From the NCBI GenBank assembly GCA_905197955.1, contig CAJKAR010000033.1:1-52020 (forward strand): 52,020 nt of DNA. Direction: 5' to 3'. Origin of the DNA: an uncultured Lentisphaeria bacterium (GTDB taxonomy: Bacteria > Verrucomicrobiota > Lentisphaeria > Victivallales > UBA1829). Within the stretch, counting starts at the first letter, position 1, and each line of letters starts with the position of its first letter. The notes under the pieces are model-generated. The model had not been told where the DNA came from and did not search any database. It saw only the letters and a program-made list of their open reading frames with translations. Positions 26,682 through 34,814 of this stretch are shown piece after piece. The translations under genes and the position numbers were made by a program.

Positions 26682-27461
26682 ATGAAAAAACGACTTGATC
26701 CACAGAAAAAAGGAACAGCCTCCAGAAACTCTTTCACTCTGATAGAGCTTCTGATTACCATCATGATTATTGCCATTCTGGCGGCCATCCTTCTCCCGGC
26801 GCTCAACAAAGGACGCATGAAAGCACGGCAGATTCAGTGTACCGGCAATCTCAAACAAATCAGCAGCGCAACACACATGTATCTGGCCGACAACGGAGAC
26901 AATCTGCCCTATGCCTGCGATACGGCAACCAACGTCACCTGGGACGATCTGCTGGGAATCGGGCGCTATGACGGGCGGTCGCTGACCTGGAATGACGCAA
27001 TCGCTGTTCCCCTCCCCTTCCATCGCCGGACCACCACACTCTATATGTGTCCGGAACACAACAAAAACGATTCCAGCCGCCGATCCTATTCCATAGTCAG
27101 TTCTTATGTGGGAGGAAGCACGGCAGCGCCGGGAAATCCGGAAAACACCCACGGTGTCGCTTTCCGGGAGTGGTCAATCAAATTGTCGAAAATCCCGCAG
27201 GCATCCGCCACGTTGATGTATACGGAGCGCCCCAGCGATGTCAATTATATCAGCGACAGTTCCTGCAACAACATCAATTCCGTAGCCGATCAGTACGGTC
27301 CAGGAGCCGAACTCGTTGTTGCCCGCTCGCATCTCGGACGCCATGTCTATGTCTTTTCCGACGGACACATCGAAGTTCATCACCCTCTCTCCACCATCAG
27401 CCCTCAGGGCGGTACAATCAATAATCCAAAAGGAATCTGGACCTGGACTCCCGGAGACTGA
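26682..27461 (+). CDS. Prepilin-like secreted protein, H-X9-DG type (cassette C)
   Basis: 259 aa. FTLIELL starts at F18 after a basic leader; hydrophobic helix to ILLPALNKGR; the residue before the cleavage site is Ser17, not Gly. The C-terminus carries H-X9-DG (H217, D227, G228, H229) in YVFSDGHIE. The frame runs 35 codons further upstream inside the hydrolase gene, but only the ATG at 26682 has a ribosome site (AAGGAA) and gives a proper leader. Last gene of cassette C. Confidence 0.85.
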   Translation: MKKRLDPQKKGTASRNSFTLIELLITIMIIAILAAILLPALNKGRMKARQIQCTGNLKQISSATHMYLADNGDNLPYACDTATNVTWDDLLGIGRYDGRSLTWNDAIAVPLPFHRRTTTLYMCPEHNKNDSSRRSYSIVSSYVGGSTAAPGNPENTHGVAFREWSIKLSKIPQASATLMYTERPSDVNYISDSSCNNINSVADQYGPGAELVVARSHLGRHVYVFSDGHIEVHHPLSTISPQGGTINNPKGIWTWTPGD

Positions 27462-27625
27462 GTTCTTCCAGGGCATTCTCTCCCGAACACACAAGCCTGT
27501 TTTTCAAATCGGCATCCATACCGGCGCAAAAAAAAATCTTTTTTTTCATAATTCATCAATTTCCGCTGGAAAAACAATGGATCATGGTTTATCATATCGG
27601 GAACAGAACCATGGGAGATCTCTTC

Positions 27626-28993
27626 ATGAGCAATGATGCATTTTTGATTCTGTTTCTGATTCTGATTACATTGATGACTGTAATTCCTCTTTTTCTGCGC
27701 CGTTTTAAAATTCCGCAGGTGATCGCTCTTCTGATCGCGGGTATGATCATCGGGCCAAACGGATTCGATCTGGTGGGACGGCTTGCGCCGGCGCTCTCGT
27801 TTCTCGGCACTCAGCCGGGCGTAATCGAGTCCCACTCCCTGACTCTCATCAATTCTCTGGGTTCCCTCGGTCTGCTTTTCCTGATGACTCTTGCCGGAAT
27901 GGAGGCGGATTTCAAACTGATCCGCAGCTCGAAGCGTCCGGTAATCGCCCTCAGCATCCTGACCTTTCTGCTGCCGGCAATCTCCGGGTACCTGATCTAT
28001 GCATGGTTCAAAGCGGAGGATTTCCCGGGGAAACTGCTGTATGCTTCTCTGTTTGCTTCGCATTCGGTAGGCATTGTGTTTCCAATCATCCGGGAACTGA
28101 AGATCACCAAAACAGTCTTCGGGTCGGCGGTCCTGATTTCCACTGTCATCACAGATATCGCAAGCATCGTGCTTCTGGCGGTCAGCGTGCAGATGAAGAA
28201 AGTCGGCATGGTGGAGCATGTGGAAATGCACAAGACACTTTCTCTGTTCGACTACATTGATCCGGCAATCTTTGGAAATTACTTTATACTGTTTTTCCTT
28301 CTGGTAGTCATGATCTACTTTGCACTGGTTCTTTTCCTGATTCCGCGTGCAGGGAATTTCATCATCAGGATCATGAACAAGGGGGAGGACCTGATGATTA
28401 CCTGTTTCATCTGTGTGATTCTGGTGGCGGTTCTGGTCGGAGAATTTCTGGGAATCAATCTTGTGGTCGGGGCGTTCCTTGCGGGACTCGGATTATCGCG
28501 TCTCATGAACAGCCAGGATCAGACAGCATCCGATGCATTCCACAAATTCGAAAGCATCGGCTACGGATTCCTGATCCCCTTTCTGTTTATTTCCATTGGA
28601 ATGAAAACGGATCTGCGGATGCTGTTCGATTCCGTCGGCAACGTTCAAATCATTGTCCTGACGATTCTGGGACTGGTCTGCAGCAAAGTGTTTTCCGGCT
28701 GGCTGGCTCTCCGTCTTTGCGGATTTGAAAACCTCAAGGGCATCTGCGCCGGAGTCATGACAGTGCCTCAGCTCTCAGCGACTCTCGCAGCCGCCGCAAT
28801 CGGAAAAGAACTCGGAATGCTCGACAACAACTTTTTCAATGCCATCATTGTTCTCTCCATTGTGACGACTCTTCCGGTCCCGAACATTGTCCGCTGGATC
28901 ATTGAGCACTTCGATCTCAAATTCCGCGAACTGCAACCGGCTGACAAGACAAAAATCGATCTTTCCGACAATATGCAGGACAATCTTCTCTAA
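27626..28993 (+). CDS. Cation/proton antiporter (CPA2-type)
   Basis: 455 aa inner-membrane protein with about 11-12 hydrophobic segments, starting ILFLILITLMTVIPLFL and ending FFNAIIVLSIVTTL. The core resembles the Na+/H+ exchanger domain of the CPA2 group (KefB/NapA type): QVIALLIAGMIIGPNG, AGMEADF, ASHSVGIVFPIIRE, VVGAFLAGLGLSR, PFLFISIGMKTD. There is no TrkA/RCK regulatory domain. Three in-frame starts are possible (27584, 27611, 27626); the last is best because GGGAG lies 8 nt upstream. Likely exports Na+ or K+ in exchange for protons; the ion is not predictable. Confidence 0.9.
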   Translation: MSNDAFLILFLILITLMTVIPLFLRRFKIPQVIALLIAGMIIGPNGFDLVGRLAPALSFLGTQPGVIESHSLTLINSLGSLGLLFLMTLAGMEADFKLIRSSKRPVIALSILTFLLPAISGYLIYAWFKAEDFPGKLLYASLFASHSVGIVFPIIRELKITKTVFGSAVLISTVITDIASIVLLAVSVQMKKVGMVEHVEMHKTLSLFDYIDPAIFGNYFILFFLLVVMIYFALVLFLIPRAGNFIIRIMNKGEDLMITCFICVILVAVLVGEFLGINLVVGAFLAGLGLSRLMNSQDQTASDAFHKFESIGYGFLIPFLFISIGMKTDLRMLFDSVGNVQIIVLTILGLVCSKVFSGWLALRLCGFENLKGICAGVMTVPQLSATLAAAAIGKELGMLDNNFFNAIIVLSIVTTLPVPNIVRWIIEHFDLKFRELQPADKTKIDLSDNMQDNLL

Positions 28994-29031
28994 TCCTCAA
29001 GAAGCGTAACAGAATCAATACACAAAAATCC

Positions 29032-30390
29032 TCAATCCTGTTTCCGCACGCGGATCCGGATACATGCACCATCTCCGGCCGGCAGCAGGAGAGAACGCTT
29101 TACTCCGGGAATCCAGAGAATGGCTCCATCCGGCAGACGCAGCACCGGATAGGAATCCCGCTCATAGGCTTTGATCTTCGCATCGGAAAACAGCTTCTTC
29201 AACGGAACCGGAGAATGCTTTCCGAACGGAATCATCCGTTCGCCGTCCTCCCGGACGGAAATACGGAGCTCTGACGGCAAATCCTCAGAGAAAAAAGCGG
29301 AAAAGGGATCCCCGAACAACGGCTCTTCCACTCTTTCCGCAGTCAATTCAAATCTGCCGAAGGAAACACTCTGCCGCTCTTTCCGGTTCCAGAGCAGAGG
29401 CGGTGTTCCAGCGCTGCGGGAGCGGACGGAGACTCTGTCACGCTCCACGCAGAGGAAATGCTCCGGCTCCTCTTTCAGCTCCACGATCCGGAACTCCCCG
29501 TTCTCCGGCGGGAACGCAACCGCATGTCCGAATCGCTCCAGCAGAGAGTAATCCGGAATGAAGTCCACTCCAAGGCGATCCCGTAGAAAATACCGCAGCA
29601 CCCGGCAGAACAACGCCCGATGCAGAGCATTCCAGTCGGCAGGAGCAAACGCATGATTCTGTTTCATTCGCTGATAAGCATCCATCGCGGAATGCTCCAG
29701 GAAATCGGCATCGCACTCCACGGCGGCAAGGGAATGGAGGATCCCCTTCCGGGCGGAGGGGAATGCATTTTCGATCGCGGGAAGAATTGTCAGACGCAGC
29801 GCATTCCGCCGATGAATTTCCGGCTGAAGATTTGTGGAATCGATCCGCCAGACCTCTCCCGCCGCTTGCAGAGTCTCTTCGATCTCCTGCTTGGAGAGCT
29901 CCAGAAGAGGACGGATAAACTCCACGGAATCGACTTGGAAACGCAGACGCAGAGCGGTCAATCCAGTTGCATTGGCCCCGCGGAACAGACGCAGAAAGAG
30001 ATTCTCCATCCGGTCTCCGGCATTGTGCCCCAGAGCGACCAGAGCTCCGGGAGCCGCCGAAAGAAGACTCCTCCACTGCTCCAGCCGAAGACGGCGCGCC
30101 GCAGCCTCCTCCCCTTCCCCCGGACGCTGTTTTTCCTTTACGTGCAGAGAAATCACAGTACAGGGAATGTTCTCTTTCCGGCACTTTTCCCGGCACCATT
30201 CGGCATCCGCGCGACTCTCGTCACCGCGCAGACCATGTTCAAAATGGACGACCTCCAGAGAAAAATGAAAAGGCGCTGAAATCTCTTTCAGCGCCAGCAG
30301 CAGATAAAGACTGTCGGAACCGCCGCTGAATCCGCAAAAGACCCTGCGTCCACGCAAAAGAGGGCCTGCGGCGGCGGAGATCCGGAACAT
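29032..30390 (-). CDS. tilS: tRNA(Ile)-lysidine synthase TilS
   Basis: Modifies C34 of tRNA-Ile(CAU) to lysidine, changing its decoding from AUG to AUA; essential in most bacteria. 452 aa. The N-type ATP-pyrophosphatase P-loop SGGSDS is at 22-27, followed by VVHFEHGLRGDES and ALGHNAGDRMENLFLRL, both typical of TilS. The C-terminal substrate-binding domain ends PDGAILWIPGVKR. It starts 3 nt after the trxA stop and is probably co-transcribed with it. It is convergent with the antiporter. Confidence 0.95.
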   Translation of the reverse strand: MFRISAAAGPLLRGRRVFCGFSGGSDSLYLLLALKEISAPFHFSLEVVHFEHGLRGDESRADAEWCREKCRKENIPCTVISLHVKEKQRPGEGEEAAARRLRLEQWRSLLSAAPGALVALGHNAGDRMENLFLRLFRGANATGLTALRLRFQVDSVEFIRPLLELSKQEIEETLQAAGEVWRIDSTNLQPEIHRRNALRLTILPAIENAFPSARKGILHSLAAVECDADFLEHSAMDAYQRMKQNHAFAPADWNALHRALFCRVLRYFLRDRLGVDFIPDYSLLERFGHAVAFPPENGEFRIVELKEEPEHFLCVERDRVSVRSRSAGTPPLLWNRKERQSVSFGRFELTAERVEEPLFGDPFSAFFSEDLPSELRISVREDGERMIPFGKHSPVPLKKLFSDAKIKAYERDSYPVLRLPDGAILWIPGVKRSLLLPAGDGACIRIRVRKQD

Positions 30391-30393
30391 GAG

Positions 30394-30708
30394 TTACACG
30401 CTCTCGATTTCCCGGACAAGTTTTGCCTTGTCCTGCACACCGGTGAACTGTTTGATGATCTCACCGTCTTTGAGAACGAAGAGCGCGGGGATGCTTCTCA
30501 CAGCAAAGCGTTTGGCAAGCCCCTGAGCCTCATCGACGTTGATTTTGACGATTGTGGCCTTTCCATCGACCTCTTCGGCGACCTGATCCAGCACGGGTCC
30601 GAGCATTCTGCAGGGACCGCACCACTCCGCCCAGAAATCGACAAGGAACACGCCTTTTGCCGTCTTTTCATCGAATTCCTCTTCCGTAAAATGCATGACT
30701 TCCGCCAT
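30394..30708 (-). CDS. trxA: Thioredoxin
   Basis: Small cytosolic disulfide reductase of 104 aa with active site WCGPC (29-33) and the cis-Pro loop SIPALFVLKDG. No signal peptide. TAGGAGTT lies upstream of the ATG. First gene of a trxA-tilS pair, 3 nt apart, with its own promoter and a small hairpin in its leader. Confidence 0.97.
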   Translation of the reverse strand: MAEVMHFTEEEFDEKTAKGVFLVDFWAEWCGPCRMLGPVLDQVAEEVDGKATIVKINVDEAQGLAKRFAVRSIPALFVLKDGEIIKQFTGVQDKAKLVREIESV

Positions 30709-30761
30709 TTTGAACTCCTAGTTTCTGTTATGTTTGATGTTCTGATTTATTTGGGGGATCA

Positions 30762-30776
30762 ACCGCGTCTCGCGGT
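30762..30776 (-). other. Hairpin in trxA 5' leader
   Basis: Perfect 6-bp stem ACCGCG / CGCGGT with a 3-nt loop, just downstream of the trxA promoter and about 54 nt before the start codon. It may stabilise the mRNA 5' end. Confidence 0.4.
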
Positions 30777-30782
30777 GGTTTA

Positions 30783-30810
30783 AAAGTAACCTGTTTCTTT
30801 GTTTTGTCAA
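30783..30810 (-). promoter_or_regulatory. Promoter of trxA-tilS
   Basis: On the minus strand TTGACA (30810-30805), 16-nt spacer, TACTTT (30788-30783). A perfect -35 with a moderate -10. Confidence 0.6.
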
Positions 30811-30873
30811 GAGGCGGAATGAAAAAACGGCAAGGAAAAACAAGAAGGAAAAATGGAGAAAACACTCCTCCGT

Positions 30874-31785
30874 TCAAAGTTCTCTCAAAAGAGGACATAC
30901 CTGGGAAAAACGGCATTCAAGACACACATCCGGCAGCCCGATCTCCGGGAAATCAGAGAGCACAACCACGTTTCCGGGCCGGATTTTCCGCTTCATCAAC
31001 GCGATGCTTCCACGCATCAGCTCCTCTGCAAAAAGCGCACTGCCGTGAAAAGAAAAAAGCCTCCATGTCTCGCCGTCACGGGCGACGAAAAACGACATTG
31101 TGTTCTCCTCTTGAAACCGCTCCCTGGAGTAGCAGGCAAACAGATCAGCAGTCGTCCGGCAGACCTCCTCACCGAACGGCGAATACAGAATCCGCAGAGA
31201 ACAGCGGCATCCCGGCTCCTGCCAGCGGATTCCGGGATCAAACCAGATGCGGGTTCCTCCGCAATAGAACTCATATTCCTCGTTCCGGAGGATGAAATTC
31301 GACTGCTGCTGCCGCAGCAGCATCCGGAACGCGTCAGAGGATGCCAGACACCGGAATGCTCCCGCAGCATCCCTTTTCGCTCTCCGGAGCAAATCTTCTT
31401 CCGGCAGAGGAAAATCGAAGACTTTTGTTTCCCCGATCCGATCGAATTCCTCCAGCATGTAATCTTCAAAGCAGTTCCGGAAACGGCGCAGACGCGCACC
31501 CGGAGTCAGGAAGCGCACCCGGTCGAGAGCCTCTTCCAGCACCCGGTTTGTCACCTCTCCGAGCCAGTGCGCATAGGAAACAGATTTCTTGGCGGCATAC
31601 GCCTGACGCACCAGTTCATCCGCATACCGATCCCATCCTCCCTGCGCAAAATAGTAGTGCAGGAAGTAAGCGCGTTCGCAGCGGCGGAAGAGGCGATGGC
31701 GCGTCAGAGACCAGGAAAACTCCGTTGCCGGAAGCTCCGCGGCCGATTCTGAAGCGGTTTTGATTTCACGAAAGAAATCTCTCAC
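30874..31785 (-). CDS. PD-(D/E)XK-like protein with Fe-S cysteines, degenerate active site
   Basis: 303 aa. The N-terminal SLTRHRLFRRCERAYFLHYY and the C-terminal CLECRFSQVC together give C36...C288-X2-C291-X5-C297, the 4Fe-4S pattern of AddB/Cas4-type PD-(D/E)XK nucleases. The middle (TRIWFDPGIRWQE, then CSLRILYSP) aligns in position with the expected D...(D/E)XK core, but no D/E-X-K triplet is visible, so catalysis may be lost. It starts with GTG overlapping the sppA stop (GTGA), so it is coupled to sppA. It probably binds DNA or RNA ends or has a structural role. No CRISPR or recombination partners are nearby. The fold assignment is inference from the cysteine pattern and helical N-terminus. 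Confidence 0.6.
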   Translation of the reverse strand: MRDFFREIKTASESAAELPATEFSWSLTRHRLFRRCERAYFLHYYFAQGGWDRYADELVRQAYAAKKSVSYAHWLGEVTNRVLEEALDRVRFLTPGARLRRFRNCFEDYMLEEFDRIGETKVFDFPLPEEDLLRRAKRDAAGAFRCLASSDAFRMLLRQQQSNFILRNEEYEFYCGGTRIWFDPGIRWQEPGCRCSLRILYSPFGEEVCRTTADLFACYSRERFQEENTMSFFVARDGETWRLFSFHGSALFAEELMRGSIALMKRKIRPGNVVVLSDFPEIGLPDVCLECRFSQVCPLLREL

Positions 31786-32966
31786 GGCATGAATTCCCGG
31801 GCGAGATAATAGAGCCGTCCCGGAGGCAGTTCTCCGGCGGACATTCCCGGCATGTTCAGCTGGATCCGCGGATTGGCCCGCGCCTCGGCGGAACCGAACA
31901 ACAGTTCCATGACCGAAAGATTCCGCTTGTAACGCACCACATTCAGACTGCCGGAAGGAACGCCTGCCAGTTTTTCCGCTTCATCAATCGCGGTCTCCAT
32001 GCGTCCGAGGCGATCGACGAGCCCCAGCTTCAGCGCTTTGGCGCCGTGAAGCACACGACCGTCGCCAATGATCGTATTGCGGATTTTCTCCTCCGGGATC
32101 CGCCGGCCGAGAGAGACCAGACGTACAAATTCGGAGTAGCTGTCATCCACAAGCTCCTGAATCACAGCGACCTCTTTCGGCGAACGAACCTTCGCCCCGT
32201 TCAGCATATCCTTCATTTCGCCCGATTTGTAGACTTCGGCTGCAATGCCGACTTTGTCGAGAAGCCCTTTGTAGTTGTAGGTGGAAATAATCACGCCGAT
32301 ACTTCCGGTCAGCGTCAAGCGACTCGCCACGATTTTGTCGCAGGCGACCGCCACGTAGTATCCTCCGCTTGCGGCAATCGAATTCATCAGGGCGACCACG
32401 GGTTTGACCTGCTTCAGTTTCAGGATCCGTCCATGAATATCATCCGAGGCGGTCACTTCTCCTCCGGGCGTATTGAGACTGAGGATCACGGCCCGGACGG
32501 AATCGTCCCGTTCCGCCTTTTCCAGCTGCCGGCAGACCTCCTCCGAATCGCAGAAACTTCCATAGGATCGTCCCCCGTTCATGATGATCCCGGAAATATC
32601 AATCACGGCAATTTTTCCACGCCGTCCATCCCGGTTTTTCTGCACGTTTTCCTCGGAAAATTCCCCGGTCCGCGCGGCAGACATGTTCGATGCGATTCCG
32701 GCAAAAATCCCGATGCACAAAAGAAGAATCAGAAGAATCAGCACAAGACAACCGCACCCCAGGAGACAACCGAAAAAGCGGGAAGATGACTTTCTTTCCC
32801 TTCCCCGCGCAACCTGCGGTTCCGATTTTATTTCACGTTCCGCCGTTTTTTCCGGTCCGGCCGCAAACGAGTCCGGCTGCGCCGCCGTGTCCGGAGAGAC
32901 CGGTTCCACTGGCGGGACAGAGTCAGCACTATCCGTTTTGTTTTCAAGATTCCAATGATTCTCCAT
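31782..32966 (-). CDS. sppA: Signal peptide peptidase SppA (36K type)
   Basis: 394 aa membrane-anchored serine protease that degrades cleaved signal peptides. A charged cytosolic N-terminus of about 65 residues precedes one TM helix (FGCLLGCGCLVLILLILLLC). The protease domain has VAVIDISGII-like IAVIDISGIIMNGG, LNTPGGEVTASDDI, the nucleophile segment IAASGGYYVA and the Lys-bearing KSGEMKDM. The frame opens further upstream; the ATG at 32966 follows AGAGG at 6 nt spacing. The next gene overlaps its stop. Short single-domain form, not the double-domain E. coli type. Confidence 0.92.
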   Translation of the reverse strand: MENHWNLENKTDSADSVPPVEPVSPDTAAQPDSFAAGPEKTAEREIKSEPQVARGRERKSSSRFFGCLLGCGCLVLILLILLLCIGIFAGIASNMSAARTGEFSEENVQKNRDGRRGKIAVIDISGIIMNGGRSYGSFCDSEEVCRQLEKAERDDSVRAVILSLNTPGGEVTASDDIHGRILKLKQVKPVVALMNSIAASGGYYVAVACDKIVASRLTLTGSIGVIISTYNYKGLLDKVGIAAEVYKSGEMKDMLNGAKVRSPKEVAVIQELVDDSYSEFVRLVSLGRRIPEEKIRNTIIGDGRVLHGAKALKLGLVDRLGRMETAIDEAEKLAGVPSGSLNVVRYKRNLSVMELLFGSAEARANPRIQLNMPGMSAGELPPGRLYYLAREFMP

Positions 32967-32982
32967 CATCCACCTCTCCAGT

Positions 32983-32998
32983 TTTTGTATATACAAAA
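32983..32998. promoter_or_regulatory. 16-bp palindrome upstream of sppA
   Basis: Perfect palindrome TTTTGTATATACAAAA centred about 25 nt upstream of the sppA start. It could be an operator, or part of an extended -10 region (TATATA); no clear -35 accompanies it. Confidence 0.4.
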
Positions 32999-33100
32999 TC
33001 ACACGGCGGCCGTAATTTCAAACGGCCTTTTCCAGAAAGACCCCAAAAGATCCGGATTTGTTCCATTTTCGTTCGATGCAAAAAGCCCGGATCAATGGAA

Positions 33101-34033
33101 TCAAAGAATCTGTTTCACAGAAATCGACTTACGAATCCGTTCCGCATCCGATCTGGAAAAAACGGCGGGATACGAAGTCATACAGCTTGCACTGGCGGCA
33201 GCCAGCCCCCATGCGAACGCTTCACGTGGACTTTTCCCATGAAGGACCTCCGCAAACAGAACCGCAGTGCAGGTATCCCCCGCTCCAATCGGATTGGAAA
33301 ACGGCTCCACGGGAGGAATCGAAAACATCCAGATGCCATTCGCATCTGCAAGGAACGCATCCTCGCCGCCGTCGGTCACGGCAAGCACCGCAGGCGACTC
33401 CTTTCGGCGCAGGGATAGCAGCGATTCGATAATATCGGCACTGCCCGTCAGAGCCGTCAGTTCGGCGCGATTGATCTTCAGGAAATCGATCCCGGCCTCC
33501 AGCGCAGGATGAATCCCCTTGTAAGCATCCAGAATCACAGGTTTGCCCGCATGTTTTGCCAGGGAAGCGGCCCAGGCATAGAAGTCCGGAGTAATTCCGG
33601 GCGGATAGGTTCCGCATAATGCGAGAGCATCGGAGCGGTCCAGTTCGGCTCCGATTGTCTGTTTCAGCAGTTCGACCTCCTCACGGAAGAGTTCGCCAGA
33701 AGGCTCGATAATCTCCGTGGCGGTTGCGCTCTTTTCGCAGAGCAGAGTGGTACAGGTTCGCGTTGCCGCCTCGACTGGAACGGAAAGAGCGGCAAGCCCT
33801 TCCTCGTGAAGCGAATCCCGGATCAGATGTCCGGTATCTCCGCCGAGCGGCTGGACAACCACCGCCTCCGTTCCGCCCCACGTATGGAGAGCACGAATGA
33901 AATTGATTCCCTTGCCGGAAGCCATTGCATGAGCTTCCGCGGCACGGTTCACCTCTCCGAAATGCAGTTCCTCAAAAAACAGAGATTTCTGCCATGCGGG
34001 GTTCAGTCCCAGAGCGAGGATTCGTTTTCCCAC
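33101..34033 (-). CDS. PfkB-family sugar-phosphate kinase (1-phosphofructokinase-like)
   Basis: 310 aa ribokinase-fold kinase. N-terminal ALGLNPAWQKSLFF and GEVNRAAEAHAMASGKGINF are typical of the FruK/LacC branch; the catalytic anion hole and base are in NPIGAGDTCTA (the Asp of GAGD), and FLKINRAELTALTG matches the substrate/ATP signature. It likely phosphorylates fructose-1-phosphate or tagatose-6-phosphate. GTG start with GGAGG 6 nt upstream, 13 nt after the CDC123-like gene. No PTS genes are nearby, so the exact substrate is open. Confidence 0.88.
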   Translation of the reverse strand: MGKRILALGLNPAWQKSLFFEELHFGEVNRAAEAHAMASGKGINFIRALHTWGGTEAVVVQPLGGDTGHLIRDSLHEEGLAALSVPVEAATRTCTTLLCEKSATATEIIEPSGELFREEVELLKQTIGAELDRSDALALCGTYPPGITPDFYAWAASLAKHAGKPVILDAYKGIHPALEAGIDFLKINRAELTALTGSADIIESLLSLRRKESPAVLAVTDGGEDAFLADANGIWMFSIPPVEPFSNPIGAGDTCTAVLFAEVLHGKSPREAFAWGLAAASASCMTSYPAVFSRSDAERIRKSISVKQIL

Positions 34034-34046
34034 ACGTCACCTCCGG

Positions 34047-34769
34047 TCAGAAGGAGACATTGACATCGCCGGAAAGCGTATGCGGCGCCGGAACCAGCAG
34101 ACATCCAAGCGGAGCATCCACATGCCGGTTCCAGTCGCGGAACATGAGCGGATCGGTCGGTTCCCCCCACGGATTCAGATCCAGCACCAGCACCTTTCTG
34201 TTGCTGGTAATGTAGACATCCATCGCCAGAGAGGCGACCGGAAGACTCTCTTTGATCTCCCGGAAGAACTCCTGCGCCACTCGCCAGTACTCCTCCTTCC
34301 GCCCTTCCAGCCGGCGGAAATGACGCACCAGATGACGCTGACTCATCGCCAGCAGATCCCCATCCTTGATAAAGAGCCGGAATTCGCGCGGTACATCGAA
34401 CACCCGGAATTTGCGGACACAGACGCACTGAACAAGTCCTTTCGCCGCAAGCGCCCGGATTCTGGCGCTGCCGGCCAGGGAAAACCAGGCGCTCTCCGCC
34501 GATACGACGGAACCGCGTTTTGAAGAAAGGAAACGCGGAGAATCGGTCGGAGCCGCGAAATCCGTCGTCACGAACCGTTTCCCGGAGAACGGACGCATCG
34601 CTTCGGAAATCCGCCGGACCGCGGATTCCACATTTTTTCCGGTGGTTTCCGCGTTGGCAAGCGCGCTGATTTCCGCATCGCGCAGGAAAGCAAACGTCGC
34701 CGGCATGGAACAGTGGGCAAACAGCGGATAATAGTTCTGCACCCGGAACGCATCATCAAACTCAGGCAT
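34047..34769 (-). CDS. CDC123/D123-like ATP-grasp protein
   Basis: 240 aa. The C-terminal half has the D123-family signature: REFRLFIKDGDLLAMSQRH, then VLVLDLNPWGEPTDPLMF, where the last segment carries the Mg/ATP-binding Asp-Asn-Glu of the ATP-grasp fold. The N-terminal half is less clear. CDC123 in eukaryotes is the assembly chaperone of translation factor eIF2; bacterial members have no settled role. Here the gene lies between a membrane protein and a PfkB kinase in the gltX-def operon. AAGGAGAT lies upstream of its ATG. Cytosolic. Family assignment is from recognised motifs and has not been searched. Confidence 0.75.
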   Translation of the reverse strand: MPEFDDAFRVQNYYPLFAHCSMPATFAFLRDAEISALANAETTGKNVESAVRRISEAMRPFSGKRFVTTDFAAPTDSPRFLSSKRGSVVSAESAWFSLAGSARIRALAAKGLVQCVCVRKFRVFDVPREFRLFIKDGDLLAMSQRHLVRHFRRLEGRKEEYWRVAQEFFREIKESLPVASLAMDVYITSNRKVLVLDLNPWGEPTDPLMFRDWNRHVDAPLGCLLVPAPHTLSGDVNVSF

Positions 34770-34814
34770 GGCATATCTCCTTCTCTAAAATAGTCCCTGA
34801 CCGGAAGAGCGGAA

